Positions 1 to 8,648 of a stretch of DNA of 64,000 nucleotides are shown here, one piece after another. The notes below the pieces were generated by a model. It ran no database searches and was not told where the DNA came from. It was given only the letters and a program-made list of their open reading frames with translations. Made by a program: the position numbers and the translations under genes. How positions within the stretch are numbered: position 1 is the first letter of the stretch; every line of letters begins with the position of its first letter. Location: assembly GCF_020103725.1 (NCBI RefSeq), contig NZ_JAHXBG010000031.1:62001-126000 (forward strand). The letters are read 5' to 3'. Origin of the DNA: Hyalangium gracile (GTDB lineage Bacteria; Myxococcota; Myxococcia; Myxococcales; Myxococcaceae).

Positions 1-2
1 AC

Positions 3-50
3 GAGTACGCCCTGCCGTCCGGGCCGCCGCGTATGACGGGGACCGACTGA
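3..50 (+). CDS. 3' end of an upstream gene (partial)
   Basis: The first 48 bases read in one frame as 15 codons followed by a stop, ending in MTGTD. This would be the C-terminus of a gene whose body lies before the window. The fragment is too short to identify, and only its open frame and position just before the next gene support it. Confidence 0.25.
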   Translation, partial: EYALPSGPPRMTGTD

Positions 51-141
51 GCGCGTAGCGAGCGGGGCTGGCGGGGCTCGGACGGTTGTCGGCTGTCGGT
101 GCGAGCGCGTAAGAAGGGCGGTCGTTTCAGGAGACCGCACC

Positions 142-1059
142 ATGCTTCGCATTGCTCCCTTTGTGTTGCTCGCGCTCGTCGCGGGCTGTGCCTCCGTCCA
201 GCGTCCGGCTCGAGCGCAGGTGACGCTGACCACCGCCGGGGATCCGCGGGTGGGCACGTACGTGTCCTCTCCGTGGTCGTTCAGCACCTCTTCGTACTGG
301 ATCGAAGGGCCCGAGGGGCTCATCCTCATCGACGCGCAGTTCCTGCCCTCGGAGGCCGAGGAGTTCGTGAGCTGGGCCGAGCAGGTGACGGGGAAGAAGG
401 CGGTGATGGCCATCGTGCTGCACCCCAACCCGGACAAGTTCAACGGCACGAACATGCTGCGGAAGCGCGGCATCCAGGTGGTGACGAGCGAGCAGGTGCG
501 CACGCACATCCCGCACGTCCACAAGATCCGGACGGAGTCGTTCTTCGATCGCTACAAGCCGGACTACCCCACGGAGCTGCCGCTGCCGGACAGCTTCGGG
601 TCGGCCACGACGGAGCTGAGCGCGGGAGGCGTGACGGTGAAGGCCCACGTGATGGGCCCGGGCTGCAGCGAGGGCCACGTGGTGGTCGAGTTCGAGGGGC
701 ACCTGTTCCCGGGAGACCTGGTGGCGAACGACTCGCACAGCTGGCTGGAGATCGGGAAGCCGGATGAGTGGCTCAGGCGCGTGGACGAGATGAAGGCGCT
801 GAAGCCGAAGTACGTGCACCCGGGCCGTGGGCCCTCGGGGGGCGCGGGGCTGCTGGACATGGAGCGCGCGTACCTGGAGCGCGTCATCGCCGAGGTGGCG
901 GCGGAGAAGCCGCAGGGCGCTCCGAACAAGGAGGCCCTGGAGCGCATCCGCTCGAGGATCCTGGCGGCCTACCCTGGGATGCGGTTCGAGGTGTTCCTGG
1001 GCATCGGGCTGCCGGCCGAGTGGGAGCGACAGGCTCGGGCCGCCAGCTCGGCGCAGTAG
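142..1059 (+). CDS. MBL-fold metallo-hydrolase-like lipoprotein
   Basis: 305 aa. The N-terminus is a lipoprotein signal with a lipobox ending at Cys16, so the product is exported and lipid-anchored. The body follows the metallo-beta-lactamase fold order: a strand ending GLILIDAQ near residue 60, the metal-motif region near 92-99, a GCSEGH segment, and FPGDLVAND. Where active family members carry HxHxDH, this protein reads HPNPDK (94-99), keeping one His and the Asp. Metal binding may therefore be altered and the reaction cannot be assigned. A good ribosome site (caggaga) lies 8 bases before the ATG. It could be a degenerate B3-type or glyoxalase-II-like enzyme. The fold is fairly sure, the substrate unknown. 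Confidence 0.75.
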   Translation: MLRIAPFVLLALVAGCASVQRPARAQVTLTTAGDPRVGTYVSSPWSFSTSSYWIEGPEGLILIDAQFLPSEAEEFVSWAEQVTGKKAVMAIVLHPNPDKFNGTNMLRKRGIQVVTSEQVRTHIPHVHKIRTESFFDRYKPDYPTELPLPDSFGSATTELSAGGVTVKAHVMGPGCSEGHVVVEFEGHLFPGDLVANDSHSWLEIGKPDEWLRRVDEMKALKPKYVHPGRGPSGGAGLLDMERAYLERVIAEVAAEKPQGAPNKEALERIRSRILAAYPGMRFEVFLGIGLPAEWERQARAASSAQ

Positions 1060-1102
1060 GTCTCAGTCCTCGAGAGAAGAGGACCCCCGGTGGGTCGACA
1101 CT

Positions 1103-1140
1103 TGTACCGAACTGGTATGACAGGCAGACCAGTTCGTACA
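1103..1140. promoter_or_regulatory. Palindromic element, copy A of three
   Basis: An inverted repeat with arms TGTAC(C)GAACTGGT and ACCAGTTCGTACA around the 11-base centre ATGACAGGCAG. The centre and inner arms recur at 13571-13599 and, reversed, at 41743-41769. Inside it the half-sites CTGGT, ACAGG and ACCAG follow each other with 3-base spacing, which looks like a GntR-type operator. It lies between the MBL gene and the ada-like gene, about 110 bases before the latter. Confidence 0.5.
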
Positions 1141-1251
1141 GCTCGCGCCGGCCAGGGGCTCCTTCACGATGTGGGGTGAGCGCAAGAACCGGGTTGTCCG
1201 GGGGCGGCGCTGGCTTTACGGATGAGGCATCCTCCTCGGAGCCTTCGAGCC

Positions 1252-2103
1252 ATGGCCACCAGCGACTACGCCCGGATCGAGCGCGCGATCCACTTCCTCG
1301 ACACACGTGGACAGCAGCAGCCCGCCCTCGCCGAGGTCGCCGCCCACGTGGGGCTGAGTCCCTTCCACTTCCAGCGCCTGTTCACGCGCTGGGCCGGCAT
1401 CAGCCCCAAGCGCTTCCTCCAGTTCCAGACGATGGCGCACGCCCGGCAGCTCCTCGCCGAGCGCCGCAGCCTGCTCGACGCGACCTATGACGCGGGGCTG
1501 TCCAGCGGCGGGCGCCTCCATGACCTCTTCGTCACCTTGACGGCGATGACGCCGGGCGAGTTCAAGCAGGGCGGGGCGGGCCTGACGCTCCGGTACGGGG
1601 TGCATGCCTCCCCCTTAGGGGACTACCTGCTCGCCGTCTGTGAGCGCGGCATCTGCGCGCTGAGGTTCCTCACGGGAACCTCTCCGGACGAGATCGTGGC
1701 GGAGCTTCGGGCCGAGTGGCCGCGCGCCACGCTGGTGCAGACTGCCGAGGCCACGCGTCCTTACGCCGAGCGCATCTTCCCCGAGCGGAAGCCGAGCAAG
1801 CTCCAGCCGCTCAGCCTCCTGGTGAAGGGGACGAACTTCCAGCTCAAGGTCTGGGAGGCGCTTCTGCGCATCCCCACGGGAGCGGTGGCCACCTACGAGG
1901 ACATCGCCCAGGCGGTCGAGTCACCGCGAGCCGTCCGGGCGGTAGGCTCCGCGGTGGGCGGCAACCCCATCGCGCTCCTCATCCCGTGTCACCGCGTCAT
2001 CCGGAAGACGGGGGCGTTCGGCGAGTACCGGTGGGGCCTGACGCGCAAGCGGGCGATGCTCGCCTGGGAGTCCGCCCGGCACTCTTCGGACGAAGCCGCC
2101 TGA
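1252..2103 (+). CDS. AraC-type regulator fused to O6-alkylguanine-DNA methyltransferase
   Basis: 283 aa. Residues 8-107 form an AraC-type double helix-turn-helix (LAEVAAHVGLSPFHFQRLF and a second helix ending at TPGEFKQ). Residues 110-280 form a methylated-DNA-cysteine S-methyltransferase domain with the catalytic PCHRV motif (Cys246) and a preceding helix-turn-helix (TGAVATYEDIAQAV). It repairs O6-alkylguanine by irreversible transfer to Cys246 and probably controls transcription. Compared with E. coli Ada it lacks the N-terminal zinc phosphotriester domain and its four Cys, so it resembles the shorter Ada-like fusions. An ATG at 1222 is in frame, but the Met at 1252 matches the usual start just before the DYxRIERAI segment. 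It ends convergent with the mutarotase gene. Confidence 0.88.
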   Translation: MATSDYARIERAIHFLDTRGQQQPALAEVAAHVGLSPFHFQRLFTRWAGISPKRFLQFQTMAHARQLLAERRSLLDATYDAGLSSGGRLHDLFVTLTAMTPGEFKQGGAGLTLRYGVHASPLGDYLLAVCERGICALRFLTGTSPDEIVAELRAEWPRATLVQTAEATRPYAERIFPERKPSKLQPLSLLVKGTNFQLKVWEALLRIPTGAVATYEDIAQAVESPRAVRAVGSAVGGNPIALLIPCHRVIRKTGAFGEYRWGLTRKRAMLAWESARHSSDEAA

Positions 2104-2139
2104 GGCGTCTGGGGGAGGCTGCCCAAGGTGTAGCGGCGC

Positions 2140-2985
2140 TCAAGCTTCGATCTCGAACACGAGCGAGACGCGCTCGCCAGGAGCCACGGGGAGCAGTCCC
2201 TCTCCGGTGGCCAGCGCTCCGGCGGAGGCTGTCCAGGGCTCCACGCAGACGAAGTCGCGCCCCGGCAGCGTCCAGACGACGAGCCGCTGGAACTCGGGGC
2301 CCCACGACAGGTGCAGCGGCCGACGCCCCGGCCCGCGCTGGAGCACGGTGCCCGCCGTCGAGTGGTCGAGCAGGTGCAGATCCACCTCTTCGCCCGTGAG
2401 GTCCAGCCCGGTGAAGGGGACGACCTTGCCCTGCCGGTTGTCCCAGGCGCGCGTGGCGTCCGTGCGCACGGTGGCCGCGGCCTTGTCCGCCTGGGTGACG
2501 GAGAAGTACGGGTGGAAGCCCAGGTGCAACGGCAGGGGCCGCGTGTCCCGGTTCTCCACGTCGAAGTCGAGCGCGAGCTGCCCGCCGTCCAGCGCGAATG
2601 TGAGCTGCGCGTCGAAGCGCCAGGGGAACTGGCGCAGCGTCTCCTCGGAGGAGCCGAGCCCGAGCACGAGCAGGTCCTCCTCCGCCTGCCGCACCGTCCA
2701 CGGCAGCTTCCGGGCGAAGCCGTGCTGCGCCATGGCGTACGACTGCTTGCCCACCGGGTACGTGTCGCCCGGGAGCTTCCCGGCCGTGGGGAAGAGGACC
2801 GGAATCCCTCCGCGCACGTTCTTGGAGAGGTCCACCACGCTGCTCTCGTCCAGGTAGAGCAGCTCATCCCCCTGCACGCTCATGCGCGTGACGAGAGCGC
2901 CGCGGCTGGGGATGATCTCCACGCGGGAGTCCCCATCCACCAGCGCATATGTCTCCAGTCCTCCGAGCCCCTGGAACGACGGCAT
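2140..2985 (-). CDS. Aldose 1-epimerase / hexose mutarotase family protein
   Basis: 281 aa, cytoplasmic, no signal peptide. It matches the galactose-mutarotase-like fold: IPSRGALV near 25, RGGIPVLFP near 58, a conserved His in QHGFAR (His88), the catalytic-type His in LGFHPYF (His158) and a Glu near the end in CVEPWT (Glu249). These are the His/His/Glu positions expected for ring-opening and closing of a sugar. The pattern fits the glucose-6-phosphate epimerase-like branch (YeaD type), but the substrate is not decided by sequence alone. It starts 7 bases after the stop of the P5C dehydrogenase gene, so the two are almost certainly one transcript. Confidence 0.85.
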   Translation of the reverse strand: MPSFQGLGGLETYALVDGDSRVEIIPSRGALVTRMSVQGDELLYLDESSVVDLSKNVRGGIPVLFPTAGKLPGDTYPVGKQSYAMAQHGFARKLPWTVRQAEEDLLVLGLGSSEETLRQFPWRFDAQLTFALDGGQLALDFDVENRDTRPLPLHLGFHPYFSVTQADKAAATVRTDATRAWDNRQGKVVPFTGLDLTGEEVDLHLLDHSTAGTVLQRGPGRRPLHLSWGPEFQRLVVWTLPGRDFVCVEPWTASAGALATGEGLLPVAPGERVSLVFEIEA

Positions 2986-2992
2986 GGCGCGC

Positions 2993-4630
2993 TCAGCCCT
3001 GCATGAAGGGGTAGGGCACTCGCGTGGGCGGAGCGAAGTTCTCCTTGATGGTGCGCGGGCTCGTCCAACGCACCAGGTTGAGCATGGAGCCCGCCTTGTC
3101 GTTGGTGCCCGACGCTCGCGAGCCGCCGAACGGCTGCTGCCCCACCACCGCCCCCGTGGGCTTGTCGTTGATGTAGAAGTTGCCCGCCGCGTGGCGCAGC
3201 TCGCTCATCACCGTGGAGATGGCCTTCCGGTCCCTCGCGAACACGGCCCCGGTGAGCGCGTAGCTGGCCGACTGATCGCACTCGCGCAGCGTCTCCTCGA
3301 AGCGCGCGTCCGGGTACACGTGGACGCCCACCAGCGGCGCGAAGATCTCCTCCTGCATGATGCGGTGGCGCGGGTTGGTCAGCTGCACCAGCGTGGGCTT
3401 CACGAACCAGCCCTCGCTCCGGTCCGCGTCTCCGCCCGCGACGATGCTGGCCTCGGCGCCGCTCTGCTTCGCCAGCTCGATGTACGAGGACACCTTCTTG
3501 AACGACCTCTCGTCGATGACGGCGCCCATGAAGTTGCGGAAGTCCGTCACGTCGCCCATTCGCAGCTCGGAGATGAACTCCTGCAGGCGCGCCTTGAGCC
3601 GGGGCCACAGGGACTCGGGGATGTAGACGCGCGAGGCCGCCGAGCACTTCTGTCCCTGGTACTCGTAGCCGCCGCGCACGATGGCCGTGGCCAGCGCGTC
3701 CAGGTCATCCACCGCCGAGGCGTGGGCGAAGATGAAGTCCTTGCCGCCCGTCTCTCCCACCAGCCGCGGGTACTGCTTGTAGCGCTGGATGTTCTCTCCC
3801 ACCGTGCGCCACATGCTCTGGAACGTCGGCGTGGAGCCCGTGAAGTGCACCCCGCCCAGGTGCGGGCTCGTCAGCGCCGCCTTGCCCAGCGTGGGCCCGT
3901 CCCCCGGCAGGAAGTTGATGACGCCGTCCGGCAGCCCCGCCTCGCGCAGCAGCTCCATCACGTACCAGGAGCTCAGGGCCGAGGTGGGCGCCGGCTTGAA
4001 CAGCACCACGTTGCCCAGGATGGCCGGCGCGGTGCACAGGTTGAGCGAGATGGACGTGAAGTTGAACGGCGCCACCGCGAACACGAAGCCGTCCAGCGGC
4101 CGGTAGTCCAGCAGGTTCCACGTCTGCGGCGGGCTCAGCGGCTGCTCGGCCAGGAGCCGCTCGGCGAAGTGGACGTTGAAGCGCAGGAAGTCGATGGCCT
4201 CGCACGCCGCGTCGATCTCCGCCTGGTGCGCCGTCTTCGACTGGCCCAGCATGGTGGAGGCGTTCAGCAGCGGGCGGTAGCGCGTGGCCAGCAGCTCCGC
4301 GGCGCGCAGGAAGATGGCGGCGCGCTCGTGGAACGGCATCCGGCTCCACTCCTCCTTCACCGAGAGCGCGTTCTGGATGGCCTGCTCCACGTGCCCGGCG
4401 TCCGCCTCGTGCACCGTGGCCAGCACGTGCGAGTGCTTGTGCGGCATCCGCACCTCGTCCGTCTTCCCCGTGCGGAGCTGCTTGCCGCCGATGATGACGG
4501 GGATGTCGATGCGCTCGGAGGCCATGCGCTGGAGCGCGGCCTGCAGCGCGGCGCGCTCCGGAGAGCCGGCGGTGTAGGGGAGGACGGGCTCGTTCTGGGG
4601 CGGGGGAACACGGGCAATGGCGTTGATCAC
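2993..4630 (-). CDS. pruA: L-glutamate gamma-semialdehyde (1-pyrroline-5-carboxylate) dehydrogenase
   Basis: 545 aa, the usual length of single-domain P5C dehydrogenases. Recognisable motifs are FNFTS (NAD site, near 190), GDGPTLG, VHFTGST (near 261), the general base in VGETGGKD (Glu293) and the nucleophile in GQKCSAASR (Cys329). It oxidises P5C / glutamate semialdehyde to glutamate with NAD+, the second step of proline catabolism. No proline dehydrogenase domain is fused and no putA-like gene is in the window. The start codon is followed directly by INAIARVPPP, typical of the family. First gene of a two-gene minus-strand operon with the mutarotase. Confidence 0.95.
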   Translation of the reverse strand: MINAIARVPPPQNEPVLPYTAGSPERAALQAALQRMASERIDIPVIIGGKQLRTGKTDEVRMPHKHSHVLATVHEADAGHVEQAIQNALSVKEEWSRMPFHERAAIFLRAAELLATRYRPLLNASTMLGQSKTAHQAEIDAACEAIDFLRFNVHFAERLLAEQPLSPPQTWNLLDYRPLDGFVFAVAPFNFTSISLNLCTAPAILGNVVLFKPAPTSALSSWYVMELLREAGLPDGVINFLPGDGPTLGKAALTSPHLGGVHFTGSTPTFQSMWRTVGENIQRYKQYPRLVGETGGKDFIFAHASAVDDLDALATAIVRGGYEYQGQKCSAASRVYIPESLWPRLKARLQEFISELRMGDVTDFRNFMGAVIDERSFKKVSSYIELAKQSGAEASIVAGGDADRSEGWFVKPTLVQLTNPRHRIMQEEIFAPLVGVHVYPDARFEETLRECDQSASYALTGAVFARDRKAISTVMSELRHAAGNFYINDKPTGAVVGQQPFGGSRASGTNDKAGSMLNLVRWTSPRTIKENFAPPTRVPYPFMQG

Positions 4631-4747
4631 GCGGAACCTCGGGTTCGAGAGGCGAAAGGGGCGCGGAGCATAGCCCTTTGTCCCCGAGGTGGGAGCGGAA
4701 AGCCCGGCGGGTTTTCCCTGCGTGACAGACCGCGATGACCGGGCGCG

Positions 4748-5152
4748 TCAGCCCTGCTGGGCGAGCTCGAGCCCGGGCGCTTCCACCCGAGGCCCCCGGC
4801 TCAGCAGGGCGTGCAGCTGGGCGATGAGCTCCGGAGGCTTCACCGGCTTCTGCAGATAGACGTCCGGCTGGCTCACGGCGGGCTCCTCGAGCCGGGGCGG
4901 GTAGCCGCTGAGGAAGGCGACCCTCAGGTGCTGGAGCCTCGGTTCCAGCCGCACCCGGCGGCACAGCTCGTAGCCATCCATCCCGTCCATGCTCACGTCC
5001 GACAGGAGCACGTCCGGAGGGCTCGCCAGCATCTGCTCCAGCCCGGCCTCTCCACTCGGCGCCACGGAGCAGTCGAAATCTTCCGCCAGCAACAGACGCA
5101 GGGTCTCCCGCATCGTTCGGGTGTTTTCCACGATGAGCACATGAGGCTTCAC
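4748..5152 (-). CDS. Single-domain response regulator (receiver)
   Basis: About 134 aa from a GTG start at 5152, chosen because VKPHVLIVEN is the normal beginning of a receiver domain. An upstream in-frame ATG at 5233 would add 27 unlikely residues. The acid pocket is E-N rather than D-D (LIVENTRT), the phospho-Asp is in LLSDVSMDG, the switch Ser is in FLSGYP and the Lys is in LQKPVKP. There is no output domain, only a short tail, so it would act by protein contact, as CheY-like proteins do in myxobacterial signalling. No kinase is adjacent. Confidence 0.85.
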   Translation of the reverse strand: MKPHVLIVENTRTMRETLRLLLAEDFDCSVAPSGEAGLEQMLASPPDVLLSDVSMDGMDGYELCRRVRLEPRLQHLRVAFLSGYPPRLEEPAVSQPDVYLQKPVKPPELIAQLHALLSRGPRVEAPGLELAQQG

Positions 5153-5421
5153 GATGATGACGCTCCCGGAGGACCTCGGCGCAGGCTCGGGACCGTGAGC
5201 GCCGGAGAGGTGTGCTTGGGGTGACGAAAGCACTCCAGGCAGAGGAAGGAAAGAAACGGGTCCACTGGGACCCAGGCGAGGTTCTTCAGAGGATGCCTGC
5301 TCGGGTGACGGAGGGACGAGGACACTACCCGAAGGGGAACGCGGAGGCGGGGACGGAGCGTCAGCCCTGCCGGAGCGAGGCGTCCGGTGGCCCCGTCCGA
5401 TGTAGGTCCAGGAGAGACGCC

Positions 5422-5901
5422 ATGTGCAGGTACGCCATGTACGGCCCCTACAAGGAGCACTACGCCTGCTTCCAGTGCCGCAAGAGCTTCAAGTGGCCGC
5501 TGGATGCACGCCAGAAGCCTTCGAGGGAGCAGCAGCCGGAAGAGGTGAAGTGCCCTCAGTGCCGCGAGCCGATGGCGGACATGGGGCTCGACTTCCGGCC
5601 GCCGAGGCAGCGGGACACGCGCCAGTGGGAGAAGGTGCAGCAGCTGTTCGTGCGCGGGTACACGTACCACTCGTGCGGCTGCGGCGGGCCCGGCTACCGG
5701 CCGCGGACGCTGCGGGAGATTCCCGAGTTCCTCGCCAGCCTGGGGCCCTGCTCCGCGGGAGATGCCCTGCTGCGACGCATCAGCGCACGCGAGCAGGGGG
5801 GCGCGCGATGGAAGCGGGAGACGAGCCGCTCGGAGAACCAGCGCAGGGTCTCCGACCACTGGCCCCGCCGCTCGGTGCTCACGAAGGTGCGTGCGAGGTA
5901 G
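5422..5901 (+). CDS. Small protein with zinc-ribbon-like cysteine pairs, function unknown
   Basis: 159 aa. The start at 5422 is supported by ggagag about 6 bases upstream. A CFQC pair near residue 16 and a CPQC pair near 51 look like a metal-binding ribbon, followed by a basic region and a Cys-rich SCGCGG segment. No catalytic motif is seen. The C-terminal 50 residues are basic and low in complexity. It could be a nucleic-acid- or protein-binding adaptor, but I do not recognise the family. Confidence 0.6.
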   Translation: MCRYAMYGPYKEHYACFQCRKSFKWPLDARQKPSREQQPEEVKCPQCREPMADMGLDFRPPRQRDTRQWEKVQQLFVRGYTYHSCGCGGPGYRPRTLREIPEFLASLGPCSAGDALLRRISAREQGGARWKRETSRSENQRRVSDHWPRRSVLTKVRAR

Positions 5902-5949
5902 GGCGGCCCGGGAGGCCGCCGTGGACTCCCGGTCCACCGTGAGGCGCCC

Positions 5950-6279
5950 TCACTCCTCGGGCGGTGGGTTCACCAGCCCTCGGCGAGAGACCTCGGAGTC
6001 TGCCTCCTCGTCACCCCGCGCCTCGCGCTCGGGCACCTGCTCCTCCTGCCACTCCTCGCCGCGCTCGACGCGCTCTTCCCACTCCGTCTGCGCGATGGTG
6101 CCGAGGCTGGCGTCGGCATCCCTGGCCGCGAGCTCGCGGGCCCGTGCGGCCGAGTCCCGATCCATGGCATCCGAGACCTCGCCGCGGTTGCGCGGCTGGA
6201 AGTTCTCTCCCGGCTGCATGCTTGCCTGCCGATCGTCCGCGATGTCCCTGGGCGTGTCCTTCGGGTTCTTGCCAGCCAT
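5950..6279 (-). CDS. Small acidic hydrophilic protein, function unknown
   Basis: 109 aa, very rich in Glu, Asp, Arg and Gln, with no signal peptide or hydrophobic segment, probably disordered. The N-terminus reads MAGKNPKDTPRD. The start has cggaga upstream. Composition resembles small stress-related hydrophilic proteins, but there is no diagnostic motif. A lone gene between the zinc-ribbon protein and the membrane protein. Confidence 0.55.
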   Translation of the reverse strand: MAGKNPKDTPRDIADDRQASMQPGENFQPRNRGEVSDAMDRDSAARARELAARDADASLGTIAQTEWEERVERGEEWQEEQVPEREARGDEEADSEVSRRGLVNPPPEE

Positions 6280-6425
6280 GGCGTCGTCTCCGTGGTGTGG
6301 TCGAGCGGGGATCCGCTTGGCTCAAGTTCGGCACGGGGGAGGCTCGGACAACCTCCCTCGCGCACGAGGGACTGCTCGCCCGCCCGTGCGAGGGACGGGC
6401 TTCTGCCGGAGGTGAAGCCGTGTGC

Positions 6426-7724
6426 TCAGCGTGAGGAACGCTTCTTCTTCCTCTTCTTGCCGCGCGGCGGCTCGTCGGAGACCGGCTGCACCTCGGCGGG
6501 GACCTGCTGGGGGGACCCGGCAGCTTCGCTGGAGGGCGGGGCTCGCAAGGCACGCAGCTCCTGGCCCGTCTCCTTGATCACCCAGCTCAGCCACACCAGG
6601 TTGGGCACGCCCCACATCAGGAGCGCCAACAGCTTCAGCAGGCCCCCGTCCTCATGGGGGGTCAAGCCCAGGAAGGGGAACACGATGGAGCCCGTTCCCC
6701 AGCGCTGGCTGTAGCCCCATGTCAAAGGAGCACCGAGCGTCGTGGACCACATCAACAGCCACAGCACCACGCCCCTGCCACCGATGCGCCGGCTGTCATA
6801 GGCGGCCTGGACGACGGAGGCGCTCACCAGCAGGGCGATGATCAGGACCCACTCCCACTCCAACAAGGTCAAGAGGAAGGCAATGGGGACGGCTCCGTTG
6901 AGGAGCCCCAGCGAGTTCCAGGGGTCGAGCGGTGGCGGCACGCGCTGAGGAACCGCGCGGGCCGGGGGAGCGGCCGGCGGAGCTTCCACCCGAGGAGGCT
7001 CGGGTTGCTCGGCGGCCTTGGGACTGCTGGGCTCGGGGACGCGCGGCGGGCCCTCCGAGGAGGGGGGCGCCACCTCAGGCTGGGACAGCGTGAGGGGTTG
7101 CACCTGCGGCAATCCATCGCGCTCAGCCACCGTCAGCCAGCCGCGCGCGGTGGTATGGAGCGCCCGTACCGCCTCGCGCACCTGGTTCATGGACAGGCGG
7201 TCGCCCGCGCGAAGGGCTTGAATGAGCCGCCGCGACTCCACCCGAAGCGGGTCATGCGCCTGCGCCGCGCGCGAGGCCTCCTCGAGGAAGGCCTGAGAGG
7301 CCTGCACCCGGCCAGGAGGCTCCTTCGGGTCCACGTAGCAGGCCAGCAGCTCCGAAGACATGGAGGCGGAACTCCACCGGAGCGGGCGCAGCTTGGGGCG
7401 AGGCTGGAGCGTGGGGCCGTTGGGGGAGAGGAGGACCAGGCCAGGTGGCAGCAGGGGCCTGGCGAGGGGCAGTTCCACCAGCCAATCGGCTCCCGTGTCG
7501 TGCAGCAGGAAGTCGGTGTCCGGAAGTTCGCCCCTGGCCACCTGGGCTTTTCCAGGCTGGGGAGCCAGCTCGAGACGCAGGCTCAGCTCCTTCCAGGTGC
7601 TCTGGCGCAGCTGCCGCCGCACCTTGCGCTGGTACAGCAGCAGCGAGGCCCCTCCGGCCACCAGCACGATGACAGCCAGGAATCCCAGCGTGAGCACCAG
7701 CCCCGAGTCCATGCGGCCGAGCAT
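6426..7724 (-). CDS. Membrane protein with proline-rich linker, function unknown
   Basis: About 432 aa from the ATG at 7724 (the ATG at 7712 is an alternative). An N-terminal membrane segment is followed by a cytosolic region of about 190 residues, a Pro/Ala-rich linker, four hydrophobic segments in the last 170 residues, and a basic tail ending KKRKKKRSSR. No family was recognised. It lies 53 bases after the isoprenyl synthase gene on the same strand and may be the third gene of that operon. Confidence 0.65.
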   Translation of the reverse strand: MLGRMDSGLVLTLGFLAVIVLVAGGASLLLYQRKVRRQLRQSTWKELSLRLELAPQPGKAQVARGELPDTDFLLHDTGADWLVELPLARPLLPPGLVLLSPNGPTLQPRPKLRPLRWSSASMSSELLACYVDPKEPPGRVQASQAFLEEASRAAQAHDPLRVESRRLIQALRAGDRLSMNQVREAVRALHTTARGWLTVAERDGLPQVQPLTLSQPEVAPPSSEGPPRVPEPSSPKAAEQPEPPRVEAPPAAPPARAVPQRVPPPLDPWNSLGLLNGAVPIAFLLTLLEWEWVLIIALLVSASVVQAAYDSRRIGGRGVVLWLLMWSTTLGAPLTWGYSQRWGTGSIVFPFLGLTPHEDGGLLKLLALLMWGVPNLVWLSWVIKETGQELRALRAPPSSEAAGSPQQVPAEVQPVSDEPPRGKKRKKKRSSR

Positions 7725-7777
7725 ATGGCAGTCCAGGTCTGACACGCTCAACGCCTGCTGCCGCGCTGCCTCGGCCG

Positions 7778-8632
7778 TCAGCCCCGTCGCGACAGAATGG
7801 CGCCGATGTCTCCGACCAGGGAGATGAGGGCTGGCGGTACACCCTCCACCCGGATCCTGGACGTCTCCTCCATGCAGAACTCGTACATCTCGCGGCGGAC
7901 CTGCTCGTTCAGCACCAGCGCTCGGGCCTCCTGGGGCCGCCCTGCCTCGAGCGCTCTCAGCACCTGCTCCCTGGAACCTCCCATCCGTTTGAACAGGAGC
8001 TCGGGAAAGCGGTTCAGCCCGGCCTTGAGGTCTCCGAAGGGCTCGTGATGCTCATCGAAGTAGTCGTCGAAGTCGTCGAGCACCTGCCGTATCACCCCCA
8101 GCGCTTCGGCGGCCTGGCTGACCACCGGATCAGGCTGGCGACCTCCCAGCAGCTGCCCGCACTCCACTCCCGCCTTCACGTGCAGCCCCGTGATGGCGTG
8201 GATCATCCTCAGGTACTGCTCGAGCATGAGGGGCTGGAAGTCCGTCAGCTTCTTGAGCTCGAGCTCGAGGATCGCGCCCCCGTACGCTCCCTGCACGAAC
8301 GAGTTCAGCACCTGGTAGATGCGGACCTGGCAGTCCACCGGCGTTCCGGCCAGGGTCATCGCTTCGGTGAAGGCGTCGAGCGCCTGCGTGCTCATCACCA
8401 CCGCGTGCAGGACCGCCGGCATGACGCCCACCTGGCGATGCAGGCACAGCCTGCCCGCGCGATACATCGAGTCGTCGAGGGCGTCGTCCACGGTCAGGAT
8501 GGATGCGTCCAGGAGCGACGCCCCGCGGAGCACCGCCTCGAGCGACGCTGGAATCACCCGGCCGGTGGCGTGCTCGAAGCCGATGCGCACGTAGTTCGGC
8601 AGGGACTTCTCGGAGGGGTGAAGCTCTCGCAC
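7778..8632 (-). CDS. Isoprenyl diphosphate synthase (polyprenyl synthetase family)
   Basis: About 284 aa from a GTG at 8632, preceded by agaggaa. A longer start at 8710 would run into the upstream gene. The first Asp-rich motif is DDALDD, inside ILTVDDALDDS. The second is DDFDDYFDE, followed by GDLKAGLNRFPELLF, in the place of the usual D-x-x-x-GK-x-T-LP segment. It would condense IPP with allylic diphosphates on the cytosolic side. The second-motif region is somewhat divergent, so chain length, or even a cyclase role, is open. Starts 16 bases after the PLP decarboxylase stop, so co-transcribed. Confidence 0.8.
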   Translation of the reverse strand: MRELHPSEKSLPNYVRIGFEHATGRVIPASLEAVLRGASLLDASILTVDDALDDSMYRAGRLCLHRQVGVMPAVLHAVVMSTQALDAFTEAMTLAGTPVDCQVRIYQVLNSFVQGAYGGAILELELKKLTDFQPLMLEQYLRMIHAITGLHVKAGVECGQLLGGRQPDPVVSQAAEALGVIRQVLDDFDDYFDEHHEPFGDLKAGLNRFPELLFKRMGGSREQVLRALEAGRPQEARALVLNEQVRREMYEFCMEETSRIRVEGVPPALISLVGDIGAILSRRG

Positions 8633-8648
8633 CGATTCCTCTTCTGGC

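Noticed and set aside
2882..4738. 618-codon plus-strand frame over the P5C dehydrogenase
   Set aside because: Antisense shadow. The minus strand carries the full aldehyde dehydrogenase signature.
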